This document shows, in pieces, positions 7,516-14,887 of a stretch of DNA of 20,234 nt. The first letter of the stretch is position 1; each line of letters opens with the position of its first letter. Position numbers and translations under genes: made by a program. Source of the stretch: Betaproteobacteria bacterium (GTDB lineage Bacteria; Pseudomonadota; Gammaproteobacteria; Burkholderiales; SG8-41); assembly GCA_025363575.1 (NCBI GenBank), contig JANYDM010000118.1, positions 1 to 20,234 of the forward strand. Direction: 5' to 3'. The notes below the pieces were generated by a model that made no database searches, was not told the origin of the DNA, and worked only from the letters and a program-made list of their open reading frames with translations.

Positions 7516-8502
7516 ATGAAGTCTTTCGACCTGAAATATTCCCTGTGGTGCGGCGCCTTATGCGCTGGGGTTGCATCCATTGCGGCGCCTGCCGCGGAGC
7601 CGGCACCTTATCCGGTACGGCCGGTAAGATTGCTTGTACCTTTCGCGCCCGGCGGCGGCGCGGACGCGCTTTCGCGCATCGTCACGCCTAAAATGCACCA
7701 GGCGCTTGGCCAGGCGTGGGTGGTAGACAATCGCGGCGGCGCTGCCGGCAATATCGCGGCGGAGACCGTTGCCAAAGCTGCGCCCGACGGCTATACCGCG
7801 CTCATGGGTTTCAATACCGTGCTGACGGTCAATCCCAATCTCTACAAACTGCCGTATAGCGTGGAAAAAGATCTGCAGCCAGTGACGCTGCTCGCTACCG
7901 CGCAATACATACTCGTTATCCACCCAAGCGTGCAGGCCAACACACTTAAGGATTTTATTGCGCTCGCCAAACAGAAGCCGGATTCGCTGAACTACGCATC
8001 GGCCGGCGTGGGCAGCCCGCTGCATCTGGCGGCGGAACTCTTCAAGAAGCGCGCGGGCATAAACATGGTGCATCTCGCCTATAAAGGCGGCGGGCCGGCA
8101 GCTGCGGCGGTGCTCGCAGGGGAAGCGCAAGTGTTGTTTGCCAGCGTCGCATCATCGGTTCCGCAGATTAAGGCCGGCAGATTGAAAGCGCTCGCGACGA
8201 CAGGCCCGAAACGATCGAAAGTCGTGCCCGATCTGCCGACTATTGCGGAATCCGGCTTTCCCGGCTTCGACGTGAGCTCATGGTACGCGCTGCTCGTGCC
8301 GACCGGAACCGCGCCGGCGATCGTAAATCGCATCCGAAGCGCCGCGATAAAGGCGGTGGAATTGTCCGATGTTCAGGAGGCGATGTCGCGCCAGGGGCTC
8401 GACGTGGAAACCAGCACTCCGCAGGAGCTCGGGGCAAAAATCAAGGCTGAGACAGCGGTGTGGGCGGGCGTGATCAAGGACGCGAACATCAAAGCCGAGT
8501 AA
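7516..8502 (+). CDS. Bug-family tripartite tricarboxylate transporter substrate-binding protein (1)
   Basis: The 328-aa protein begins with a Sec-type signal (about 1-27, cleavage near APAA-E). It then shows the Bug/TctC hallmarks: YPVRPVRLLVPFAPGGGAD, VVDNRGGAAGNIAAE, APDGYTALMG, HLAYKGGGPA and LPTIAESGFPGFDVSSWY. Such periplasmic proteins bind carboxylates or amino-acid derivatives through the two loops around the first and second glycine-rich motifs. The ATG is one base after the TGA of the PrpD-like gene (TGATATG), so translation is probably coupled and the ligand may be the enzyme's substrate or a precursor (inference). No TctA/TctB genes are in the window. REP-like hairpins follow the gene. 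Confidence 0.9.
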   Translation: MKSFDLKYSLWCGALCAGVASIAAPAAEPAPYPVRPVRLLVPFAPGGGADALSRIVTPKMHQALGQAWVVDNRGGAAGNIAAETVAKAAPDGYTALMGFNTVLTVNPNLYKLPYSVEKDLQPVTLLATAQYILVIHPSVQANTLKDFIALAKQKPDSLNYASAGVGSPLHLAAELFKKRAGINMVHLAYKGGGPAAAAVLAGEAQVLFASVASSVPQIKAGRLKALATTGPKRSKVVPDLPTIAESGFPGFDVSSWYALLVPTGTAPAIVNRIRSAAIKAVELSDVQEAMSRQGLDVETSTPQELGAKIKAETAVWAGVIKDANIKAE

Positions 8503-8510
8503 TGCTCGTC

Positions 8511-8530
8511 ATTCCCGCGCAGGCGGGAAT
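8511..8530. repeat. REP-like hairpin of the ATTCCCGC...GCGGGAAT type
   Basis: ATTCCCGC (8511-8518) and GCGGGAAT (8523-8530) form an 8-bp stem with a GCAG loop, 8 bp after the stop of the Bug gene. This core is a very common extragenic palindrome in proteobacteria (recalled). Together with the next hairpin it fills the gap between two convergent genes. Confidence 0.75.
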
Positions 8531-8556
8531 CCACACGATCCGCTGCAATGAATTAC

Positions 8557-8594
8557 CTTTTCGGGATTCCGGCGTGCGCCGGAATCCCGAAAAG
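8557..8594. terminator. 18-bp perfect hairpin between convergent genes, probable bidirectional terminator or REP arm
   Basis: Positions 8557-8574 and 8577-8594 are perfectly complementary (18 bp, two-base TG spacer, core GGGATTCCGGCG). The stem has T-rich and A-rich ends, CTTTT on the left and GAAAAG on the right. It lies 2 bp from the stop codon of the minus-strand MmgE/PrpD gene and 54 bp after the plus-strand Bug gene, so it can serve both as a terminator. There is no long U-run after it, so transcript stabilisation is an alternative role. Confidence 0.6.
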
Positions 8595-8596
8595 AT

Positions 8597-9973
8597 TTAA
8601 ACAGTGTAGAGCTTGCGCAGTACGCGCACGTCCGGCAGTTTGTCGAAGTTCCACAGCGCGTCGAGCAGGGCCGTGCTCTTTTTTTTGCCGAGTATGGGCA
8701 CGATGAGGTCGAGGGCCTTGTCGTTTTCTTCGGCGGGCGTCAGCGGGTTTTCAGAGCTGCCTTTGGCCGCCATCGTCTGATGCCGCAGCACGCGGCCGTC
8801 CTTCAGCACGACTTCCATCACGCAGCGCCAGCGCCGCTCGATGTCTGTGAGCGTTGGATCGCCGACGGCTTCGATGCGGCTGCGCACCGCCAGCACCTTC
8901 GGATCTTTCATGCGGTTGAAGCTGTGCGCCGACTTGAACGTGACATTGCCGTCGATCAACATGACGGCGAGCAGATGCTGCACGGAAATATCGGGAGAAG
9001 CGCGATTGTTGACGATCTCGAGCTCCTTGTCCGGCATGCGTGCGGTGATTTTTACGACGTCGGCCGCCTTGATGCCGTGCTCGACGATGATATCGCGCAG
9101 TACGTGCATCGGGCCCTGGATGGGTCCGCCGACCGGCCAGCGCTTGATGCCGGCGCGCATGATTTCATAATCTTTGCCCAAGCCGCGCGCCATCATTTCG
9201 CGGTCGACCTCTTCAGGCGCGAACGTGTAGAAAAAATCGCGCTCGCCCGAGAATATGTCCTCGACGCCGGTCCAGCCATGCTTGACCATCAATGCCGCCT
9301 GCGTGCCGTTATGCGCGGGCATGCCGCCCATCGCGTACGCTTTCTCGATGTGCTCGGGGTCGCGGAACATCGTATAGAGCCCGGCGGTCTGCTGGCCTGC
9401 ATACGAAAGCATGTAGCGCACCTGACGTGGATTGAGCTTGAGCAGTGCACCGGCGGTGGCTGCGGCGCCGAACACCTGGCCGGTTGCGGCCGCATGGTGA
9501 CCCGAGCGCAGGTAAGGCATGGGTTTCAGAGTCAGCAACATGCGCGCGCACACGTCATAACCCAATACGATCGCACGCAACAGCGCTTTGCCTGACAGCT
9601 TGTTCTGCTCGCCGATGGCGAGAGCGGCGGGCACTACGCTGGTGCCCGGATGCGTGAGCGACGGCGGGTGCGTATCGTCGGTCTCGTCCGCATGACCGAA
9701 CATGCCATTGGCGAGCGCGGCGTTTTGCGGTGTCGTGACCATGCGCGTGCCCAGGATGCCGGCCGCGGGCTTGCCGCCCAGCGTCTTCACATACGCGATC
9801 GCTTTTTGTCCAGGCAGCAGGCGCGAGCCCGAGATCATGGCGGCGAATGTATCCACAAGGTGCAGTTTCGCGCGGTCCGCGACTTCTTTCGGCAGCGGAC
9901 GTTTGACGGCGGTGGCGATATGCGCGCTCAGCGCATTCATCATGGGCGATACGGCGTTAGGAGTTTTGGGCAT
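8597..9973 (-). CDS. MmgE/PrpD family protein (paralogue 3)
   Basis: The 458-aa protein has the family active-site segment GHADETDDTHPPSLTHPG at 93-110 (D100, H108), then SGHHAAATG with H159/H160 and HIEKAYAMGG with K211. The first motif differs clearly from paralogues 1, 2 and 4, so this is a separate subfamily, not a recent tandem duplicate. It may dehydrate or isomerise a polycarboxylate; the substrate is unknown. The ATG at 9973 gives a normal family start, though no strong Shine-Dalgarno is visible. The gene is single on its strand, convergent with the Bug gene on its left and divergent from the DapA-like operon on its right. Confidence 0.88.
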   Translation of the reverse strand: MPKTPNAVSPMMNALSAHIATAVKRPLPKEVADRAKLHLVDTFAAMISGSRLLPGQKAIAYVKTLGGKPAAGILGTRMVTTPQNAALANGMFGHADETDDTHPPSLTHPGTSVVPAALAIGEQNKLSGKALLRAIVLGYDVCARMLLTLKPMPYLRSGHHAAATGQVFGAAATAGALLKLNPRQVRYMLSYAGQQTAGLYTMFRDPEHIEKAYAMGGMPAHNGTQAALMVKHGWTGVEDIFSGERDFFYTFAPEEVDREMMARGLGKDYEIMRAGIKRWPVGGPIQGPMHVLRDIIVEHGIKAADVVKITARMPDKELEIVNNRASPDISVQHLLAVMLIDGNVTFKSAHSFNRMKDPKVLAVRSRIEAVGDPTLTDIERRWRCVMEVVLKDGRVLRHQTMAAKGSSENPLTPAEENDKALDLIVPILGKKKSTALLDALWNFDKLPDVRVLRKLYTV

Positions 9974-10040
9974 GGCTTCGCTATGGTTTATATGAAGTAA
10001 TCGAGCGCCGAATGATAACCGAACTCTTGCGCGGCGACGT

Positions 10041-10069
10041 TTGCGATGGGCGGTGTGCGTCGCTATACT
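10041..10069 (+). promoter_or_regulatory. Predicted sigma70 promoter of the DapA-like/Bug/tartrate dehydratase operon
   Basis: TTGCGA at 10041-10046 (4 of 6 consensus bases) is followed after exactly 17 bp by TATACT at 10064-10069 (5 of 6). Transcription would begin near 10076, giving a leader of about 25 bases before the ATG at 10101, with GGAG 5 bases before that start. This is the clearest promoter I can see in the window. Confidence 0.6.
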
Positions 10070-10100
10070 GGCGCGTCACAATTTTACGGGCGGAGACACT

Positions 10101-11045
10101 ATGGCCGGGCAATGGAACTACAAAGGCATTATTCCGGCGCTCGCGCTGCCGTTGCGCGCCGACTTCTCGGTGGATGAACAGGACCTGCGCCGGCTTACGA
10201 GCTGGCTGGCGACGTTCAAGGGCATCTCCGCGCTGATGACGAACGGACACACCGGAGACGTCTTCAGCCTGACGCTGAAGGAACGCGTCGAGGTAACCCG
10301 CATCGTCGCCGATGAATTGAAAGGCAAGCTGCCGGTCATTTCTGCGGTGACTGCAGAAGGCATACACGAAGCGGTCGAGCAGGCGCTCATGCACAAGGAT
10401 GCCGGCGCGGTCGGCCTCGACATCATGCCGCCGCATCACTGGTTGCGTTTCGGCATGCGTCCCGAGCACGTCGTCGACTACTTCGCGGCCATCGGCGAAG
10501 CGAGCGGACTCGATCTCGCGGTGCACGTGTATCCAGCGTGGTCGAAGGCCACCTATTCATGCGAAGTGCTGGCCGACCTCGCGCGCCTGCCCTGGGTCAA
10601 AGTGTTCAAGGTCGGCACGCGCGAAATGAACAAATATGCGCGCGACATCGAAGCAATCCGCGCGGCCAACGCTAGTGTTGCCGTGCTCACCTGCCATGAC
10701 GAATACCTGCTCGCGTCCATGGTGCAGGGCGTCGATGGCGGCTTACTCGGTTTTGCTTCGTTCATTCCGGAATTGATACTCGAGCTCGTCAATGCGGTGC
10801 ACTCAGGGGATTTGAAGCGCGCAATGGCTTGTCAGGCGCGCATCAATCCGTTGAAGGACATCGTTTACGGGATGGGCGAGCCGACCGGCGATGCGCATGC
10901 GCGCATGAAATACGCCATGATGCTGGCGGGGCGCCTGAGCTCCGCCGTCGTGCGGCCGCCGACGCAGCAGCCCGATGAGGCGACGCGCCGGAAAATCGCC
11001 GACGTCCTGCGCGCCGCCGGGATGCTGCACAAGCAAGCAGCTTGA
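10101..11045 (+). CDS. Dihydrodipicolinate synthase/N-acetylneuraminate lyase family protein
   Basis: The 314-aa protein is a class I aldolase-fold (TIM barrel) enzyme that should form a Schiff base with a 2-oxo acid. Lys170 in WVKVFKVGTRE is the expected Schiff-base lysine and Tyr144 in VHVYPAWSKAT the partner tyrosine. The usual GTTGE substrate-carboxylate loop is GHTGD (49-53), so the first Thr is His; true DapA activity is unlikely. A lyase or dehydratase acting on a sugar-acid-derived or hydroxy-oxo acid fits better. ATG 10101 has GGAG 5 bases upstream; the longer frame begins inside the promoter. It leads an operon in which the Bug gene overlaps its stop, followed by the tartrate dehydratase-like and flavin oxidoreductase genes. 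Confidence 0.85.
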   Translation: MAGQWNYKGIIPALALPLRADFSVDEQDLRRLTSWLATFKGISALMTNGHTGDVFSLTLKERVEVTRIVADELKGKLPVISAVTAEGIHEAVEQALMHKDAGAVGLDIMPPHHWLRFGMRPEHVVDYFAAIGEASGLDLAVHVYPAWSKATYSCEVLADLARLPWVKVFKVGTREMNKYARDIEAIRAANASVAVLTCHDEYLLASMVQGVDGGLLGFASFIPELILELVNAVHSGDLKRAMACQARINPLKDIVYGMGEPTGDAHARMKYAMMLAGRLSSAVVRPPTQQPDEATRRKIADVLRAAGMLHKQAA

Positions 11046-11998
11046 TGCGCTGTGTTGTTGCGGCGATGCTCGCTGTGGCATCGCTCGCAGGCGCGCAGGA
11101 ATATCCGAACAAGCCGATACGGTTCGTGGTGCCCTATGCGCCGGGCGGCGCGTCGGATATTACGGCGCGTCTGCTCGGCCAGAAACTGACCGAAGCATGG
11201 GGCCAGACAGTGGCGGTCGACAATCGCGCCGGCGCCAATGGCATCGTCGCGCTCGAGTTCGTGGCGAAGTCTCCCGCCGACGGTTATACGATATTGATGG
11301 CAAACCTCGGGCCGAACGCGATCAACCCCGCGGTGTACAGCAAGCTGCCATATGATCCCATCAAGGATTTCAGCGCCGTCACGCTGACAACGCTGGTGCC
11401 GAACATCCTGGTCGTCAATCCTTATCTGCTTGCACATACTCTGAAGGAAATATTCGCGCTGGCGAAGGCCAGGCCCGACCAGTTGAGCTATGGCACGGGC
11501 GGCTACGGCTCGTCCAACCATCTGTCCATGGAACTGCTGAAGTCGATGACCGGCATACGTATCACGCATGTTCCCTACAAAGGCGACGTACCCGCGATGA
11601 CGGACGCAATGGCCGGCCAGATCGCGATGAGCGTGCCGACGGTGGTCGCGGCGACGCCTTACGTGAAATCCGGCAAGTTGCGCGCGGTCGCGGTCACGAG
11701 CAAAACACGCGTGCGCTCGCTGCCCGAAGTGCCGACTGTCGCGGAAGCCGCGGTGCCCGGATTTGAATCGGTGTCGTGGGGCGGCGTGATGGCGCCCGGC
11801 AGCACACCTGCCGCGATCATCAACAAGCTCAACGCAGAGTTGGTGCGTATATTGAAATTGCCCGATATGCAGGAACGCCTGCAGGCGCTGGGCGCGGAAG
11901 TCGTCGGCAGCTCACCGGCGGAATTCGCGGCCTATTTGTCCGCGGAGATAGTGCGGTGGAGCAAGGTTGCCAAAAGCGCAAACGTAAAACTGGACTAA
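11045..11998 (+). CDS. Bug-family tripartite tricarboxylate transporter substrate-binding protein (2)
   Basis: The 317-aa protein has a short signal peptide (about 1-17, cleavage near AGA-Q) and the standard Bug motifs: YPNKPIRFVVPYAPGGASD, VDNRAGANGIVALE, SPADGYTILMAN, THVPYKGDVPAMTD and LPEVPTVAEAAVPGFESVSW. It should capture a small carboxylate in the periplasm. Its ATG overlaps the stop of the DapA-like gene in TGATG (11043-11047), indicating translational coupling. The downstream tartrate dehydratase-like gene makes a tartrate-like dicarboxylate a reasonable ligand (inference). No membrane subunits are encoded nearby. Confidence 0.9.
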   Translation: MRCVVAAMLAVASLAGAQEYPNKPIRFVVPYAPGGASDITARLLGQKLTEAWGQTVAVDNRAGANGIVALEFVAKSPADGYTILMANLGPNAINPAVYSKLPYDPIKDFSAVTLTTLVPNILVVNPYLLAHTLKEIFALAKARPDQLSYGTGGYGSSNHLSMELLKSMTGIRITHVPYKGDVPAMTDAMAGQIAMSVPTVVAATPYVKSGKLRAVAVTSKTRVRSLPEVPTVAEAAVPGFESVSWGGVMAPGSTPAAIINKLNAELVRILKLPDMQERLQALGAEVVGSSPAEFAAYLSAEIVRWSKVAKSANVKLD

Positions 11999-12002
11999 AA
12001 CA

Positions 12003-12112
12003 GGATTGAGGAGCGAGATCGAGGATTGAGTAAAATCGCTCAACCAGTCTCCAAATCCCAGTCTTCGCTCCTCAATCCTCGATTCTCGATTCTCAATTCT
12101 CAATCCTCAATC
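12003..12112. repeat. Inverted repeat with a tandem heptamer array directly before the tartrate dehydratase-like start codon
   Basis: The 14-mer at 12003-12016 is the exact reverse complement of 12065-12078. A second segment, 12018-12030, is the exact reverse complement of 12071-12083, so the two left arms compete for one right arm. From 12071 to 12112 there are six 7-bp units of the form CTC(A/G)AT(C/T), followed by CTC and the ATG at 12116. No Shine-Dalgarno is left between array and start. GAGGATTGAG can also pair with the later units, which would cover the start region. It resembles interspersed intergenic repeats rather than coding sequence. Confidence 0.75.
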
Positions 12113-12115
12113 CTC

Positions 12116-13285
12116 ATGCAAATCACCGCCATCCACGAAACCATCGCGCCGATCAGCTCGGACATCCGTAACGCTTACATCGATTTCAGCAAGATGACTG
12201 CGAGCGTCGTCGCCGTCGTCACCGACGTCAAGCGCGGCGGCAAAAACATCGTCGGCTACGGCTTCAACTCGAACGGCCGTTATGCGCAAAGCGGCTTGCT
12301 GCGCGAGCGATTCATTCCGCGCATCATGGCGGCCGACCCGAAGTCGCTCATCAATGACGCGGGCGACAATCTCGATCCGCACAAGATCTGGGCCTGCGCC
12401 ATGTCGAACGAGAAGCCGGGCGGCCATGGCGAGCGCTCCGTTGCGGTCGGCGTGATTGACATGGCGGTGTGGGACGCCGTCGCGAAAATCGAAGGCAAGC
12501 CGCTGTATCGCGTCCTTGGTGAGCGCTATCGCGGCGGAACCGTCGACGATAAGGTATTCATCTACGCCGCCGGCGGCTACTACTATCCTGGCAAGAACGT
12601 GCAGGCGCTGCAGGACGAGATGAAAAAATATCTCGATCTGGGCTATTCGGTAGTCAAGATCAAGATCGGCGGCGAATCGCTTGCCGACGACATCAAGCGC
12701 ATAGAAGCCGTGATCAAGATCGTCGGCTCCGGCAAAAATCTTGCCGTCGACGCCAACGGCCGCTTCGATCTGAAAACGGCAATTGAATACGCGCGCGCGC
12801 TCGAGCCGTACGGACTGTTCTGGTACGAGGAGGCGGGCGACCCGCTCGATTATGCATTGCAGGCCGAACTCGCGAATCACTACGGCGGTTCGATGGCTAC
12901 TGGCGAGAACCTGTTCTCGATGCTCGATGCGCGCAACCTGATCCGTCACGGCGGCATGCGCGCCGATCGCGACTGGCTGCAGTTCGACTGCGCGCTCTCC
13001 TATGGCCTGGTCGAATATCTGCGCACGCTCGCCATGCTCAAGCAGCACGCGTGGTCGCCGCGGCGCTGCGTGCCGCACGGCGGGCACCAGATGTCGCTGA
13101 ATATCGCCGCCGGCCTGGGTCTCGGCGGCAACGAATCGTACCCGGACGTGTTCCAGCCGTTCGGCGGTTTCGCCGATAACACGCCGGTCGAGAACAGCTA
13201 TGTAACCATGCCCGATGTGCCCGGTGTCGGTTTCGAAGCGAAACCAAAATTGTACGCAGTCATGAAGAACCTCGCTGCAGGTTGA
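12116..13285 (+). CDS. tarD: D(-)-tartrate dehydratase-like enolase-superfamily enzyme
   Basis: The 389-aa protein is an enolase-superfamily acid-sugar dehydratase. Stretches such as PISSDIRNAYIDFSKMT, IVGYGFNSNGRYAQSG, AAGGYYYPGK, DWLQFDCALSYGL and PHGGHQMSLNIAAGLGLGG match what I recall of Bradyrhizobium D-tartrate dehydratase (TarD). All expected catalytic residues are visible: KIK at 181-183 (Lys183 the base), metal ligands Asp212, Glu238 and Glu264, and His321. The known reaction converts D-tartrate to oxaloacetate with Mg2+. ATG 12116 fits the family N-terminus, but no Shine-Dalgarno precedes it, only a heptamer repeat array. It follows the Bug gene in the same operon; the flavin oxidoreductase gene begins 14 bp after its stop. 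The symbol rests on motif similarity, not a database match. Confidence 0.85.
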   Translation: MQITAIHETIAPISSDIRNAYIDFSKMTASVVAVVTDVKRGGKNIVGYGFNSNGRYAQSGLLRERFIPRIMAADPKSLINDAGDNLDPHKIWACAMSNEKPGGHGERSVAVGVIDMAVWDAVAKIEGKPLYRVLGERYRGGTVDDKVFIYAAGGYYYPGKNVQALQDEMKKYLDLGYSVVKIKIGGESLADDIKRIEAVIKIVGSGKNLAVDANGRFDLKTAIEYARALEPYGLFWYEEAGDPLDYALQAELANHYGGSMATGENLFSMLDARNLIRHGGMRADRDWLQFDCALSYGLVEYLRTLAMLKQHAWSPRRCVPHGGHQMSLNIAAGLGLGGNESYPDVFQPFGGFADNTPVENSYVTMPDVPGVGFEAKPKLYAVMKNLAAG

Positions 13286-13299
13286 TCCACGAGCCAACG

Positions 13300-14445
13300 A
13301 TGACTGCAAGCGACAAAGCCAATCCACACGCCGGGCGCGGCGAAAACGAGCGCAAAGTGATGCATCACGAGCGGACGCCGCAACTCTTCAAGCCGATTTC
13401 TTTTCGTTCCGTTACGGCGCGCAATCGCATCATGGTTTCGCCGATGTGCCAGTATTCCGCGGACGAAGGCGTGGCGAACGACTGGCACTTTCAGCACCTG
13501 GCTTGCCGCGCAGTCGGCGGCGCCGGCATCGTCTTTACCGAAGTCGTGCATACCGAAGCGCGCGGGCGCATCACGCCCTATTGCCTGGGATTGTGGAACA
13601 ACACCCAGCGCGATTCACTTGCGCGCATTGTGCGTTTCGTGAAATCGCAGGGCGCGGTCGCCGGGATGCAGATTGGCCATGCCGGGCGCAAAGGCTCGAC
13701 GGCGCGGCCGTGGGACGGCGGCAAGCCGTTGCCGACCGCGGAAGGCGGGTGGGAAATCATCGGGCCATCCGCGATTGCTTTCGGCGAAGGTCATGCCGTG
13801 CCGGTCGAGATGGACAAGACAATGATCGCCGAATCAGTCGCGCAATTCGTGGCGAACACGCGGCGCGCGCGCGAAGCGGGGTTCGATATTCTCGAAGTCC
13901 ACGCGGCACACGGCTACCTGATCCACGAGTTCCTGTCGCCGCTATCCAACCGGCGCACCGACGAATACGGCGGCAGCTTCGAGAATCGCATCCGCTACCT
14001 GCTTGAAATCGTGGACGCCGTGCGGTCCGAGTGGCCCGAGGACAAGCCCCTGTTCGTGCGTATCTCGGCGACGGACTGGGTCGAAGATGGCTGGAACCTG
14101 GACAGCAGCGTGAGACTTGCGCAGCTTTTGAAAGCGGGCGGCAAGGTCGATCTCATCGATTGCTCGAGCGGCGGCCTGTCGCCGCTGCAGAAGATCACCT
14201 TGCATCCCGGGTATCAGGTGCAGTTCGCGGCGGCAGTTCGCAGCCGCGCGGAAATTGCGACGGGTGCGGTCGGGCTCATTAACGCGCCCGATCTTGCAGA
14301 GCAGATTGTCGCCAGCGGTCAGGCCGATCTCATCATCATGGCGCGCGCGATGCTGAACGATCCGTACTGGCCCTTGCACGCGGCGAAAGTGCTAAAAACA
14401 AAAATCGCGTGGCCGCCGCAGTACGAGCGCGGCGATATTTTCTAG
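13300..14445 (+). CDS. NADH:flavin oxidoreductase, old yellow enzyme family (YqjM-like)
   Basis: The predicted 381-aa protein is an FMN-binding TIM-barrel ene-reductase. Numbered from ATG 13300, VSPMCQYSADEG holds Cys50 and Tyr52, the thermophilic-like (YqjM) class signature. EVHAAHGYLIHEFLSPLSNRR holds the substrate-binding His201/His204 pair, followed by TDEYGGSFENR. The C-terminus (LIIMARAMLNDPYWP, AWPPQYERG) is normal. Such enzymes reduce activated C=C bonds of enones or related compounds. ATG 13300 lies 14 bp after the upstream stop; ATG 13360 would remove 20 unconserved residues and fits the usual family start better, so the true start is open. The last 10 bp before the convergent small gene leave no room for a strong terminator. 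Its part in tartrate metabolism is unclear. Confidence 0.88.
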   Translation: MTASDKANPHAGRGENERKVMHHERTPQLFKPISFRSVTARNRIMVSPMCQYSADEGVANDWHFQHLACRAVGGAGIVFTEVVHTEARGRITPYCLGLWNNTQRDSLARIVRFVKSQGAVAGMQIGHAGRKGSTARPWDGGKPLPTAEGGWEIIGPSAIAFGEGHAVPVEMDKTMIAESVAQFVANTRRAREAGFDILEVHAAHGYLIHEFLSPLSNRRTDEYGGSFENRIRYLLEIVDAVRSEWPEDKPLFVRISATDWVEDGWNLDSSVRLAQLLKAGGKVDLIDCSSGGLSPLQKITLHPGYQVQFAAAVRSRAEIATGAVGLINAPDLAEQIVASGQADLIIMARAMLNDPYWPLHAAKVLKTKIAWPPQYERGDIF

Positions 14446-14455
14446 CGGCCGGAAC

Positions 14456-14776
14456 TCAGGCCGGTTGCGGCCGCGTGGCGCCGCAGTTCCAGCAATCGGT
14501 AAACTGGCCTTCCAGGTTTTCGCCGCAATGCAGGCAGGTCCAGCGTTCATGGCGGTGCCGGCGCGCGGCGCCCCCGCGCAAAAAATCCGCAACCAATCCA
14601 TCAGCGTGCGCAGCCAGTGCATCATCGAGTACCCACACGGTCGGCAGCACCGGCAGCTCGCCATAAGCGCCGTAAAGCATGTCTCCCAGCACAGACGCGC
14701 GTATGCCCTCGGCTTCGAGCATGCCTTTGACGAGGTGGGCCTCGGTCGGGTGCCGGGCGGTATGCACGCGTTTCAT
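14456..14776 (-). CDS. Small DUF2007-like protein with C-terminal zinc ribbon
   Basis: The 106-aa protein has an N-terminal ferredoxin-like DUF2007 module (about 1-67), recognisable by KRVHTARHPTEAHLVKGMLEAEGI and the GELPVLPTVWVLDD strand region. DUF2007 is annotated as a putative prokaryotic signal-transducing domain with no established biochemical role. A zinc-ribbon follows: C81/C84 in CLHC and C95/C98 in CWNC. ATG 14776 matches the usual family start; an ATG at 14803 would add nine residues. It is convergent with the flavin oxidoreductase gene (10 bp gap) and divergent from the two-TM gene. It stands alone and does not appear linked to the catabolic operons. Confidence 0.75.
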   Translation of the reverse strand: MKRVHTARHPTEAHLVKGMLEAEGIRASVLGDMLYGAYGELPVLPTVWVLDDALAAHADGLVADFLRGGAARRHRHERWTCLHCGENLEGQFTDCWNCGATRPQPA

Positions 14777-14887
14777 GAAATGCCGATTGTCCGGTCTGCG
14801 CATGCCGTGTCAATGACGGCGGGGCGATGCAGGCGTGTGCTACTATCACAGCCGACAGTCGTTGGCTGTCCACGTCGCAGGAATTCC

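Noticed and set aside
12071..12112. Possible CRISPR-like array
   Set aside because: Units are only 7 bp with no spacers, so this is a simple tandem repeat.
12107..13327. 406-codon open frame on the minus strand
   Set aside because: It mirrors the tartrate dehydratase-like gene, whose catalytic residues are all in place on the plus strand.
14446..14473. Terminator hairpin between the flavin oxidoreductase and DUF2007-like genes
   Set aside because: GGCC/CCGG stretches repeat there but give only a 4-bp stem and no T-run; most of it is coding sequence of the minus-strand gene.
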